This document shows, one piece after another, positions 44,973 to 56,217 of a stretch of DNA of 64,000 bases. Origin of the DNA: Isoetes taiwanensis (lineage: Eukaryota; Streptophyta; Lycopodiopsida; Isoetales; Isoetaceae); the NCBI GenBank assembly GCA_021234155.1, contig JAJEKV010000039.1, forward strand, positions 4,322,745 through 4,386,744. Direction: 5' to 3'. Below the pieces are notes generated by a model. It was not told where the DNA came from and ran no database searches. It saw nothing but the letters and a program-made list of their open reading frames with translations. The number at the start of each line of letters is the position of its first letter. Within the stretch, counting starts at the first letter, position 1. The translations under genes and the position numbers were made by a program.

Positions 44973-46625
44973 TTTTAATGGTTATTTTGGTTGGTTCTAA
45001 ATAACCATTGAAGTTGACACCCTTGCTAGTTGAATTAGCATGATACAAGGGCCCAGGGCACTTGTCGGCAGTACCGAGTACTGCATTCTTGCAAACTGGG
45101 TTTGTATAAAGCGGGTGGTCACTCTAAAGTATTAGACATGCTGATAAAAGCACTAGAATTATAGGATTTTGGAAATCCAGTTGTAATTCTAGCGTAGGGT
45201 TTTATCTGAATATGTCTAATATGGTCTAATATTTCTTAAATATCCCAGATGTTTAATTTTCATTGGATTAATTTGTTTTCTTAGTTCATATATGCATCCA
45301 CTAAAATGATGTTGTCACTTAGTATCACATTGTTAAAGAACTAAGGCTCTTAAATGACCCTATCATTTATGCAGTTAATCACAATTAATCCTCTAGGGAG
45401 TTAATCCCATTTGCACTATGTGCACTATGCATTACTTAGCAACCCAGCGTTTATTGTTTTCAACAATAAAGGCTTTATCAAGTACCCATTTGTTTGAAGG
45501 TTTATCCAAAACCCTTAACAAATATTTATACCTTAGCATAAAATTCCCGTTCGTATTTTACATAGTCGCATTGACTAATCCCCATACGAGAGAAAAAATC
45601 ACAAAATTTGCTCGAAACCCTAAAAAAAACTACTTGTACCAACAAGTAAATTTTTATTCATTCACACAATTTTCGTGTATATGAGACGAGTTTAAGAGCT
45701 CCTATCAGCCTAGTCCCAATAAATTGGTCAATTTTTATCGGAAAAATTTGGACAATCCCAAACAGTATGTCCCCTCTTTCCACAGCTTATACAAGGTTTT
45801 TCCTGCAAAACAACATTCTTCATGCTCATACTGCCCTTACTCTTGGAATACCCGACATCATGTCTTATTTCACCATTAGACATGTGTCCTTCCAAATTAG
45901 TCGAACAACCCAGTTGTTCATTGCTTTTTAAGCAACTTTTAGGACTGCATATACAAGCATAGAATATTGCAGTATCCAAATCCCTTGGATGCAACCTTTT
46001 AAGCTTCATCTTAAGTGCAGTATCTCGTATACCATGCACAAAATATGCAACCTGCATTTCATCGTCCATGGGCTGGACACTGGCAAGTAACTTCCGAAGT
46101 TCTTGCTCATATGCCCTGAAATCCCTAGTTTGTTGCAGTTCTTGCAACTGATGATATGCAACGAGCTCCTTCCAACATTGAACAGCTCCCTTAGCTGGAA
46201 CTTGGACAGAATTATTTTTGATAATTCCTTGTTCATTTTGTCCCGACTTGTTGTTCAATAGACCCTATCTTCCACTGAAGATGAGCAGAATTTTGAACTA
46301 ACTCATGTATTGAAACACTTTTAAGTTCACGCTTTTCCACTTCCCAAGTGGTTTGAAAAGTAGTACTCTTTGCCATATTAGACATATCCAGATAAAACCC
46401 TACCTTAGAATTACAACTGGATTTCCAAAATCCTATAATTCTAGTGCTTTTATCAGCACGTCTAATACTTTAGAGTGACCACTCGCTTTATTGCGAACCC
46501 AATTTGCAAGAATGCAGTACTCGGTACTGCCGACAAGTGCCCCGGGCCCTTGTATCATGCTAATTCAACTAGCAAGGGTGTCAACTTCAATGGTTATTTA
46601 GAACCAACCAAAATAACCATTAAAA
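44973..46625 (-). mobile_element. Unit with 250-bp terminal inverted repeats enclosing a gag-like frame
   Basis: The first 252 bases (44,973-45,224) and the last 253 (46,373-46,625) are inverted copies with few differences. They begin TTTTAATGGTTATTTTGGTT and end GTCTAATATGG. The outermost 40 bases are themselves a small hairpin (AATGGTTATTT / AAATAACCATT). Between them on the minus strand is a Ty3/gypsy-type gag, listed separately. No target duplication is evident. It could be a MULE-like element that captured gag, or an inverted pair of LTR pieces. Confidence 0.65.
45728..46386 (-). pseudogene. Gag-like protein with CCHC zinc knuckle inside the inverted-repeat unit
   Basis: Gag packages retrotransposon RNA. 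A short frame begins at the inner edge of the right inverted repeat (MSNMAKSTTFQTTWEVEKRE, about 46,386) and meets a stop near 46,250. A second frame, 46,258-45,728, carries the gag core: YHQLQELQQTRDFRAYEQEL, VQPMDDEMQVAYFVHGI and RLHPRDLDTAI. It closes with the zinc knuckle CISCGKRGHTVWDC (about 45,795-45,755). No protease or polymerase follows. One frameshift joins the two parts. The coding start coincides with the repeat's inner end, which is unusual. Confidence 0.7.
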
Positions 46626-46644
46626 GCTAGTTTTTCCTAACATA

Positions 46645-46680
46645 ACGGAGTTTAACCCCCTAGTGTGAAATGGCCCTTAG
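46645..46680. mobile_element. MITE terminal remnant at the inner edge of the right arm
   Basis: Read on the minus strand, TAAGGGCCATTTCACACTAG resembles the TAA plus terminal repeat of the 9,200-9,628 MITE. It sits exactly where similarity between the two arms stops, so an element of this family was probably here and was later broken. Confidence 0.45.
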
Positions 46681-49600
46681 TATTACAAATTACAAAGGCA
46701 AACGAACATTATCAAACATGTAATTTCTGTAAAAAGTAATTTCTGATTGGAATTCGATGGCCGTTCTGGACCGTTGCCTAGGTTAGAGCAGAAGATGCTC
46801 CACAAAGGTATGGATCGACGCCTTATGATGCTCCACAAAAATAAGTCAGGGTTTTGTTAGCTCTATTTATCGTAGCTCTATCTCAGCCTTAATTAAGATC
46901 ATATTCAAGATCATAGTTCCCGGCATCGCAGGATAATTTGAGTTGGATGTGGCTTAAGCAATTTGATCATTATATAGAATGCTGTTTTCAAAATTCAATG
47001 GCCGGTTTGGACCGTCGCCTAGGTTAGATCAGAAGATGCTCCACAAAGGTATGGATTGTCGTCTATGGTTAGGTCAGGAGGTAAATTAGGGTTTTTCTAG
47101 CTCCTATTTATCGTAGCTTTACCCAGCCTTAATTAAGATCATATTCAAAATTATAGTTCCCGGCATCACAGAATAATGACGTCCTGGCATTTGAGACGCG
47201 AGTTACCCTGCCATGCCATTTGCATTCAACATGTCTATTTGCCAGAGTTTGCTCTGTAATCTGGTGCAAGTTGATGTTTAGATGTGGTGGGGTCAGTTCT
47301 AGCTGCAAAGGCACGTGCAATGCATTCTTTAGTAAAAACCTCTGCATGACATGATTAAAACTTTTATCTAATGAACAGGGCCTGAGTGATAATTTCTCTG
47401 GTGCTAGCCTTTATATGGCAATTATACAGTCTATGGCTTTTAATTCGTCAACACAAAGGTATGCCGGTCTGTATGTCTCTTAAGTTGCCGGCTGCCTTCA
47501 ATGCGTCAAATAAGAAGGGACGATTTGAACTCAATGCATCAGCATATGGCTATGACTCTTTTACATTAATTATTGGAATTTGAAAGACCAAAACGTCCCC
47601 CTTTGCTATGATGTAGGACAATAATGGTAGTCAATCCAAATTTTGATCTACGTACTTGCTGCTGATGTGTTGCAGAACCAAAAATTCTATATGAAAATGC
47701 AGCATTCTGTATCTCTAATGTGGCCACTCATCGCTCCTTCAGCCTGCCATTTCCTTCCTAGGTTTATCTTAATCAATTATTATCAGCACATAAGTTGCAA
47801 ACTGGTAAAGAACGTATATGTGCTGGCACAAGATCAATTTTTGGTTCGTTTTTGAGGTTATGACTCTGCATATTGCTTTGTAAGCCTCCTATCTTTTCTT
47901 AGATTATAGGGTCTGTGATTATACTCAGTATAATAGTGTACCTCTGCATAGGCATCCTTTAAACTAGTGGCTAGATTGAGTATTATAGTTTGGCAGCTTC
48001 CCAATTCCAGGCAATTGCATCAGAATATATTTGTCATGTTTAGGGCTGTGCATATGCTCAGTATAATAGGATACCTCTGCATAGGGATCCTCTAAACTGT
48101 TGACTAAGCTTCCCAAGAGTACGGATGCAATAGAATTGACAATTCCTCATTGGAACAATCAACTATCCATTTGGCATTATTTAATTTGTTTGTTTGAAAT
48201 TATTTTCTCGGTTTAGGCTTAGCGTGATTTAGCTGAATTATGTTAAAAATTAGTTGCTTGTGTCCTTTCAAAAAAGTCTCGTCGCTTCCAACTTCAAGAA
48301 AGTCATGTAGTGGACCCTCAGCCTGCCGTAACCTGTTGCAGTCTTGTCCGCTAACTTTCTTCGTATTTTGTTTGGTGGGTAATGCCTAACTATCTAGTTC
48401 TTTTTTATTGTAACTTCAACTTTTAAGATACTTGTTTGAGGATTTCTTATTACGCTTATAGACGATATCATGTTACGCATATGTAGGTTTTTGCAGGCAG
48501 CTTAATTGGGTGGAAGGATTATCTCCTAAGGATCTTTATTCTGGTTTAAATGGAAACCTTGCTGGAGTTCTACCGTAAGTGCTTTCTTGTTTATTTACAG
48601 GTTATAAATTTCCATAAAAAACTCTATTTTACTTTGTATCAAAGGCATGACCGTATGAAGAATCATATTATTTTAGATAACTTATGAAACAAGGCAAACA
48701 ATTGTTAGGACTGCTAAGAACATCCACATCCGCATGAATTTTTGGTGCTTATGATAAGCAGGTTTGCGAATGCATCATATTTTGCTCGAATGTTTAAGCA
48801 CGAACGCAAGGGAAGGAGGCACAGAGAAGGAGGACCTTAAGTGAAGTTATTTATGCCCTTCAGAACTTCGTAGGAAGTAAAGGATTATAGATGGCACAGG
48901 CGAGTGCTATTCTATCAGGGGTTCAGAGGGGCCTTATATCCTATGCCTGGAGGCAATTGAACTTGACTAACTAATTGGTTGTGTACGAACCTGTCAAGCA
49001 GAAGCTATTCAAAAAATTTCCAGAGAATTTTAGTTCAATTGCTGGATCGAACCTCTTGTGTTTTCCTGTCATTACATAGTTTAGTACATTGGTTGTTCTT
49101 ACTTGGTAAAACTGGCCCTTGAAACCAATACATGATTTAAATTGAAATTCTAGTAAGAAAAGAAACCACATCTACTAGCAGCTTTAAAAATTCTTGCTTT
49201 TAAATAACCATGATATATGATGAAAGCAACAATAATTGAGGGCCCAGTACAAGTGCATAGTACAACTACATACAGTCCCAGATATGGTGATATGCTTGCA
49301 CACACTGTTTACTACGACAATGGTACAGATTTATGTAGATGAGACTGAGATGCTGGTTTCTAGTGGGCAGAGAGGATAAGCTGCTACTCAATAGTACAGA
49401 AACGGTCGAGAGAAACGGCCTCTCAGCCATACAGTCCAATGCAATGAGAACATCAATGCTTTGTGAGGGAGGAGATGTTTAAAGATTATTTACATTTAAC
49501 TTTAGCTTGTCTCGTTGGGAGTTATGATGACGCATATTGCTTTTTTCAGAACTTGAGCATGGAGCGACCTGCTATTGCTGAAAGTTTACGAAAACTTAAG

Positions 49601-50897
49601 AGTAAGAAGTAAGAATTCATTGTCGTAGGGGTTTAATTGATGAAGGCTATCATCGTTTTGATTCTATGTTACAAGATTATCTCTTTAGACCACTAGCAGA
49701 GCATTGCAGATGCATGCTTTCGCTTTTAAGCAGAGCATGGCAAATAGATGAAGTCAAGGACTTTTTAATAAAATACCTGATTTGGTGAGTTGGGCTGAAT
49801 TCTTAGGGTGTTTTGAGTGTCACGAGAAGAATGCACCTTAGATCATATGTTTGATGAATTCTGGGCAGATAAGAAACAATTCTTATGAATTATTTGGAGT
49901 TCTATGATAAACAAATAAAAAAACGATTCAGTCAATTAACGATCATCTTCAGGAAGGCAAGTTGCTTGCTGCTTATGGAAGTCAGGCTTGTTTCAATAAA
50001 TTAAAATCATGAATGATATTAGGCTGTGCCATTGGTTTAGTGGCTGTGTTTCCAGCTCAGAAATAAGATCGCATACTCTCTGTGTCTCTAACTGCCAACT
50101 GTGGCAAATAAGAACCTCCTTCCTTTCTAAAATTCTTCATCAAGTATTCTGTTTGATCTCTCATAACCTGGGCATTACAGTTTGATATTTAAATTTTGGT
50201 GTGTCAAATCATTTCCTAAAATCATTACAAAAGTCTTGTTGGAGACTTTAATGCTTGTACTAGAACTTGAAAGTCTAAGGTCGATCTAGAACTTGAAAGT
50301 TCTATTTTAAACAAGCCACTTTTTGAAGGGAAATTTATTGACTTCCTAGATTGAGGAGTCTTCTGGGGCGTGGGGTTCAATTCTCCAATCTTTTTTTAGG
50401 TGCCTTACTGCAGCTGTTTAATCTAACTTTCAACGTACACAATGGATCTTTGTCACTTCTTCATAGTAAATTTTATGTTTACGGAACTTTGTCACTTCTT
50501 CATAGTAAATTTTATGTTTACGGAATCAGAGCTTTCCTAATATGCACTTTCAAATGCCAAGTATAATGATTTCAGATTTAAGCTTTTCATATTTGCTGAT
50601 CGTACTCAATTATAGGTCGTAGAACTCTTGTATTTCTCCAGGGAACTAGAGGCCTTTTGGCTTTGGAGTAACAGATTAAGAAAATCAAGGAACTGCATAC
50701 CTCCTATGTGGTGTAAGAGAATCATCTTCTCCAGATGATGGTCTAAGAGAATCATCTTCTCCACATGATGGGCTGATGGCACTTTGGTTACAAATGGGAT
50801 GCAAGGACATCCCATATTTTGGTACGCCACCATATTAGAACATATTCTACTTGTCAGCGATTTGTACATGGTTCTCAATTCTCGATCTCGTAACTAC
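46681..50897 (+). repeat. Right arm of large inverted duplication
   Basis: The inverted counterpart of 4,997-9,727. It lacks the MITE of the left arm. Right-arm-only changes include a 39-bp tandem duplication (ctttgtcacttcttcatagt, 50,451-50,528) and a repeated agagaatcatcttctccaga block at 50,727-50,765. The outer end is at about gttacgagatc (50,887-50,897), after which the sequences are unrelated. Confidence 0.9.
47389..49612 (+). pseudogene. Exon-like segments of the unrecognised gene (right-arm copy)
   Basis: The same two strong exon candidates as in the left arm are kept: 48,497-48,574 (QLNWVEGLSPKDLYSGLNGN, flanked by ttgcag and gtaagt) and the terminal exon 49,550-49,612 (NLSMERPAIAESLRKLKSKK then TAA). 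A candidate at 47,389-47,458 reads GLSDNFSGASLYMAIIQSMA, bounded by gaacag and gtatgc. Another near 47,485-47,580 reads AAFNASNKKGRFELNASAYG. Splice signals and reading frames are conserved between arms, which suggests the ancestral gene was coding when duplicated. Function unknown. Confidence 0.45.
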
Positions 50898-51420
50898 CAT
50901 ATTGAACTACATAAGAGAATAAATAAAAAGTATTGAGTCAATCTACCAATAGAAAACTTGGAAGCTCTAGTATTGTGTTTGACTTGAAAGCTCTACTATT
51001 GTAGCATTCTTAACAATCACCTCAGCAAAATATGACTGAATACGATTGTTGCAAACAATGCTCTGTCATGATTACTACCATCTCGGAACCACAGCGGCAA
51101 TCTCGGAACCACAGCGGCAGCGCCTATAGCTAGCTCCATCATACAGTCCGGCGGAGTAGATGCAAGAAGGAAGGACGAAAAAGTTTTGCTGCCACGATTC
51201 ATAGGCCTATATGTGCACTAAATATTAATTTCCCCCCCTTTTTTTTGTTTTTGTTATTTATACAAGCCACCTCACCATGCCACCTCAAAATTTTTGATAA
51301 TGATATACTTAATTGCTTATGCCACTTCACGATGTAGCATTAAATGCGAATACTATACTGGCTAAACGAGAGTTATCGATGCAACACATTGGACGGCCGA
51401 GATGGACCCAACCTAAGCTA
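50898..51420. other. Intergenic stretch, no gene
   Basis: No recognisable coding similarity; a short exact duplication, atctcggaaccacagcggca, lies at 51,081-51,118. A small minus-strand frame (51,017-51,202) has no support. Confidence 0.5.
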
Positions 51421-51531
51421 CCCCTTTCTACATAGAGATTTTAGTGTCGCTGCATTTAGTGTCGCTGCATGGGCCGTCGATCTTAGATCTGGATGGTCCA
51501 AGCAGCGACCCAAATCTCTATGTAGAAGGGG
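51421..51531. mobile_element. Small foldback MITE, 111 bp
   Basis: The left end CCCCTTTCTACATAGAGATTT and the right end AAATCTCTATGTAGAAGGGG are complementary except for one base; complementarity continues to GCTGC / GCAGC. The left side also has a 16-bp tandem copy of ttagtgtcgctgcat. It is non-coding; the target duplication is unclear. Confidence 0.7.
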
Positions 51532-52249
51532 CAGATTATATAATTGAATATATATATCAGATACTAGATGTATATCTGACTGCCTGGCTGGCCACCTATA
51601 ACGTCCACGTGACGATTGGACGGCCGTGATCGGTTGGGTTGTTTGCATGGACTTGGGTATATGTAGTCATATTTGATCGATGTAGTGACGTGGTGAAATG
51701 TTCGTTCCGACTCTGGAGATGTTGTGGTGATGGAGATGTTGTGGTGATGGGTACGGGCAATTGCGGCTGAGCGGAAGGTGCTTTGGTGGCTTGGAGTGCT
51801 GTGTGATGGCTTCTCAGGCGGAGGTATGTATACCTTGGTATTAGACTGTAGACCGGCTGCCTGCCATAGATGGAGGTATGTAGAGAAGCTTGAATTACCG
51901 AATCCAAGCCTGTTGACATTTTGCTTGCCTATTACATATATGGAGATAGAATTAAAGTAGATAATTCCGGGCTGTGGGCGCGACAGAGGTCGTATGGAAA
52001 GGTACCTTTGTGTATGATAATTTATTGATTACGATGTTATCATCTCAATCCCAGATTTTCGCAAGGCTGAAGCAGCAGGAATTAACACCAGCAGTAGAAA
52101 TAGCAAAACGGCAAGTCTTACCTTGATTAATTATTGTGATAATGAAGAAATGCCATTGCTTCTTTTGATTATGGAGAGCTGTATTCTGATCATTATAAAG
52201 AGAAACATAGGGGCAATGTTTTAGAGACAAGTTGTTGTCGACGAGGCCA
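51532..52249. other. Intergenic stretch, no gene
   Basis: Contains the short tandem pair gatgttgtggtgatg (51,718-51,748) and otherwise nothing recognisable; open frames on both strands are short and lack similarity. Confidence 0.5.
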
Positions 52250-54815
52250 ACCTAATGATGCTATTATGAGCGTATGAAACCTTGAAAATGCCGTGCCTTT
52301 ATATGATTTTGCTCTATGGTATCTTGATTGCATGTGTTGGCCATGGAAACAAGCTAAGAAATTAATGCCGAGAACATGTGCATAGGTGCTTAGTTATGAT
52401 TCTGCTCTATGGTGGTCACATTTTTATAAACAGGCACATAGAGGCAACTTCTTAGAGATAAGTTATTGCTGTTTAACATGTACAGTTGCAGACGATGTCA
52501 CTAGGCCAACGTAATCATGATACTATGAATGTATGAAGCCTCAGGAACACTCTGACTTTAAAAGATATGAATGCATAATTTTGATTCTCCTGTATAGTAG
52601 TTTAATTGTATGTGTTGGCCATGCGCAAAATAAGAAATGAATGCTGATAACATGTGGATATTATTGCTTACACTTTGCAGTGCACTTATACACCGGTTGT
52701 TTGGTGCATTCCTTTGTCTTGGGCATGGAAGCAAGCTAAGAAATCAATGCCGAGAACATTTACTTGCAGGGTTGTACAAGAATTGGGATTCTACTCTATG
52801 GGATCTTAGTTATATATATCCATGCAAGCAAGGTAGAAAATTAATGTTGATTGGTGATTGGAAATCCATGCACCCAGAGAAAGATAACCATAAGGAAGAA
52901 GCGACATAGAGATAGAATTAAGCTATACAATTCTGGGCCGTGAGAACTACAAAGGTGCTTTGTGTATGGTCACTTATTGTATTTCTTTCTGTTATTGCAG
53001 AGTTGGACAAGTTGCCTCTGCCAGTTGAAAGTAATAGAAATTATCCTGTCACCATCTTGATTCCAGGTTTGAAACGATGAGTCTTGCATTAAAGTTATGG
53101 GTAATCTTTTGCAAACAAGTTATAGGACATTGTGCCTTTAAAAGTTATAGATACTTAGTTATGATTCTGTTCTATGGCATTTTAATTCTGTGCGATAGAG
53201 AAATAAGCACAGGGAGGAAGCAATGGGCATGGTTATTATTCTACCCTGTGGATCTTAATTATATGTGCTCTATGGCATTTTAGTTGTGTGTGTCGGTGAT
53301 GCAAGCAAGATAGGAAATTAATGCTGAGAACATGTGCACAGATAATTAGTTGTAGAATAAAGGTTTGCCAGCCAAGGAAAAGCATCCATCCAGACAGAAA
53401 CAGACACGGAGAGGAGGCAATAAAGATAGTGTGCCTTAGGGATCTTAGTTATATGTGTCAGCCATGCATGCAAAATAAGAAATTAATGTCAATTGGCCAC
53501 CAGAAACCCATCTATCCAGAGTGCCTAATTATGATTTTGCTGTATGGTACTTTAATTATATGTGTTGGCTAGGTTGTACCAATGTGCACTGCACTTATAC
53601 ACTAATTGTATAAGAATTATGACACCTGATTAAGGGCTTGATCGGTCAGCAGAAATCGATCCGCTCAAAAGAATATAGGCACAGAGGAAAAAGTAATATA
53701 AGGATAGAATTAGGCTGGTGGTGTAATATGGTGTTATGATTCTGTGCTATGGCATTTTGATTGTGTGTGTTGGTGTTACAAGCAAGATAGAAAATTAATG
53801 CTAAGAACATGTACACAGATGGTTAGTTGGAGAATAGGGGGTCTGTCAGCCAGGGAAAACCATCCATCCAGATAGTTATGATTCTGCTCCGTAGAGCCTA
53901 ATTATATGTGGTGGCCATGCAGGCAAAATAAGGAATTAATGCCGATTGGTCAACAAGAAGGTGCTTCTGCTTTATGGGATCTTAACTATATGTGTTCATG
54001 GAGGCAAGATAAAATAGTGATGCCAATTGTTCATTAGAAATTCGTGCACCCAGATTGGGAATCTAAGTTCCAGCTGTCTTATACAATTGATTAAAGGCCA
54101 TAAGAAATGAATGCTGAGAACATGTGGACTGTTTGGCACACTAGCTAGTTGTTTAAATCCTTCCAATATATGATAATTGCTTGGTACATTCCTTTGTATG
54201 TAAAATAGCTCGGCGGCTGTTATTTAGTCTCTTATGATTCTGTGCTATGGCATTTTAATTGTATGTGCTGGTGTTACAAGCAAGGTAGGAAATTAATGCT
54301 AATAACATGTGCACAAATGATTAGTTGTAGAATAAGGGGTCTGCCAGCCAGGGAAAACCATCCATCCAGAAAAAAATAGGCATGTGGACGAAGGAATGAA
54401 GATAGTTACGATTCTGCTCTGTGGAGCCTAATTATATGTGCTGGCCATGCAGGCAAAATAAGGAATTAATGCCGATTGTCAGCAGGAAGGCGTTTCTGCT
54501 TTATGGGATCTTAGTTATATGTGTTCATATAGTAATGCCGATTGGTCATTAGAAATTCGTCCACCCAGATTGGGAGTCTAAATGAATGTCGAGAACATCC
54601 AGATAGATGCTTGATTATGCTTTTGCTCTATGGAGTCTTAATTATATGTGCTGGCCAGGCTGTAATGATGTGAGTCGCATCTATTCTTACACTTTGGAGT
54701 GCACTTATACGCTGGTTATTTGGTGCCTTTGTTTAAATACTTCCAATATATGATAGTTGCTTGGTACATTCCTTTGTATGTAAAATAGCTCTGCGTTTGT
54801 TATTTAGTTCAAATG
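52250..54815. repeat. Long degenerate tandem array with a duplicated 500-570-bp supra-unit
   Basis: Recurring words, in constant order, are ttatgattctgctctatgg, cattttaattgtatgtgttgg, ccatgcaagcaaaataagaa, attaatgctgagaacatgtg and ggtctgccagccagggaaaa plus ccatccatccaga. The base unit occurs at least ten times with heavy decay. A clear supra-unit, 53,740-54,225, is repeated at 54,235-54,810, including a closing block ttccaatatatgatagttgc to gttatttagt. No frame stays open across units. It may be an expanded intron of the Helitron-like gene that follows. Confidence 0.75.
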
Positions 54816-54847
54816 TTTATTGAACATTCCTTATGCATTTTTTCCGC

Positions 54848-55640
54848 AGGTCAGTGTTCTCATGGTTTTTTTACAACTGAGGAATGCTATCAAAGGATAT
54901 ATATTTTGAAGCTTAGCTACACACTATTTGAGGTAATAATCTAGGAAGTCTGTGCATTGTTATTTTGTTGCAAAAAAATATTTATACCTCTAGTTAAGAA
55001 AGACAAATTGTTAGCTAGTGTGTACATTGGAAATAACCAGTGGAGTGAAATAAAAAATATAGACGTATTACTTTACGTGCCGTAATAACCGTAATAAGAT
55101 ATTGGCTTGCATTAAAAGGTGCATTAGAACATGATCTTCTGTTAGAATGGGAAGAAGAAAAACAGAGGGAATAAGTGTCGAGGAGAGAGAGAAGAAGGAT
55201 AAATTAAACGAAAAGCGCGGAAGGAAGTATGCTGAATTGCCTGAGGCGAAGAAGAATGAACTTAGACAAAAAGGTCGAGAATATGCAAGCAAGCGTAGGA
55301 GGGTAAATTCTGAATGTCAGACTGAAAGAGAGGGTAAGCAGGGTAGTGTCAGCTTTCATGGAGGTACGCCATTACATGAAGATACCGCTAAGGTTACACT
55401 TTGTAGGTAGGATATAATCCCACCTTAGGTTATATAATAGCTGCAATAGTGCATGCAAACAACAATGTAACAATAGATCCTCGATCAGCTGTATTGTGGT
55501 TACATAATGATAGTAGGCCAATTTATATGAGCATCTTGGATCCATTATATGAGCCTTTGCAGTATCCATTGCAGTATCCGCTGCTGTTTCCACATGGTAC
55601 TCCTCGCTGGGACCACATAGTATTGGACATCTATCCCAAA
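54848..55640 (+). pseudogene. Helitron-type Rep/helicase protein fragments
   Basis: Helitron proteins combine a HUH replication initiator and a PIF1-like helicase. A basic N-terminal piece, MGRRKTEGISVEEREKKDKL with RKYAELPEAKKNELRQKGRE (55,147-55,320), resembles the charged leader of plant Helitron proteins. A second piece, 55,449-55,640, has SAVLWLHNDSRPIYMSILDP followed by LQYPLLFPHGTPRWD, the conserved segment just before the Rep domain. A separate exon-like segment at 54,850-54,933 (CSHGFFTTEECYQRIYILK) has proper splice borders but no family I can name. The HUH motif and helicase are absent, cut off before the copia LTR at 55,696. Confidence 0.65.
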
Positions 55641-55695
55641 TAGATTGGTAAAGATGTAGGTTAATGCAAGAAAAAAGACTAGTAATAGTGCCCAG

Positions 55696-55894
55696 TGTTA
55701 GACTTATGCTGGCACAGTGATGACGTCACACTGCTGACCTGTCAGTGCACGCCTATTGCTGATGTGGCACTGCACGCTTGTTGCTGACATGGCATTCTTA
55801 TATAAGCCACAGTCAGGCAGTTACTAGGTGCTAGTGGTCCTAGTCGTCTATCTTTTTGCTTTCTTCAACCATGTATTACTTTCAAAAGCTTTCA
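55696..55894 (+). repeat. 5' LTR of the outer copia element
   Basis: TG...CA ends (TGTTAGACTTATGC to AAGCTTTCA), 199 bp, immediately followed by the primer-binding site. A TATA-like ttatataagcc at 55,798 would place transcription in the right half. It is very short for a copia LTR. The 3' LTR is beyond the right edge. Confidence 0.8.
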
Positions 55895-55906
55895 TGGTAT
55901 CAGAGC
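55895..55906 (+). promoter_or_regulatory. Primer-binding site, initiator tRNA-Met (outer copia)
   Basis: TGGTATCAGAGC follows the LTR with no spacer and is complementary to the 3' end of initiator tRNA-Met. Confidence 0.92.
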
Positions 55907-56217
55907 GGGGCATGGTCCGGAGATAGCATCTAGGTATTTTTGGATTGGAGTCGGATTGGTGCTGCCTTTTTGGCAAAGCAATTTTCGTCCAATTTTGAAC
56001 CTGTCGTGAAGAATTTTTTGCTATTTTTAGACAAAAATTCTGTCACCCTGGCTTTTTTCTGAAAGATATCCAAATTCCGGCACGTTTTTGCCGTTCTTGG
56101 TGTTCGTCTCAGTCATTTAGCCGAAATCATAGTAAAAGCTTTACGATCTCTTGATCTTTAGCTTTCTTGACACGTTTGTCATACATTTGGTCTGTTTCTC
56201 TCAGATTTGATTTGATC

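Noticed and set aside
46645-46680. A complete second MITE at the right-arm inner edge
   Set aside because: Only one terminus is recognisable; no second end or TAA pair was found.
4997-50897. Inverted arms as a plastid-genome inverted repeat
   Set aside because: No plastid genes, rRNA or tRNA; arms are diverged, far too short, and the spacer holds nuclear retrotransposons.
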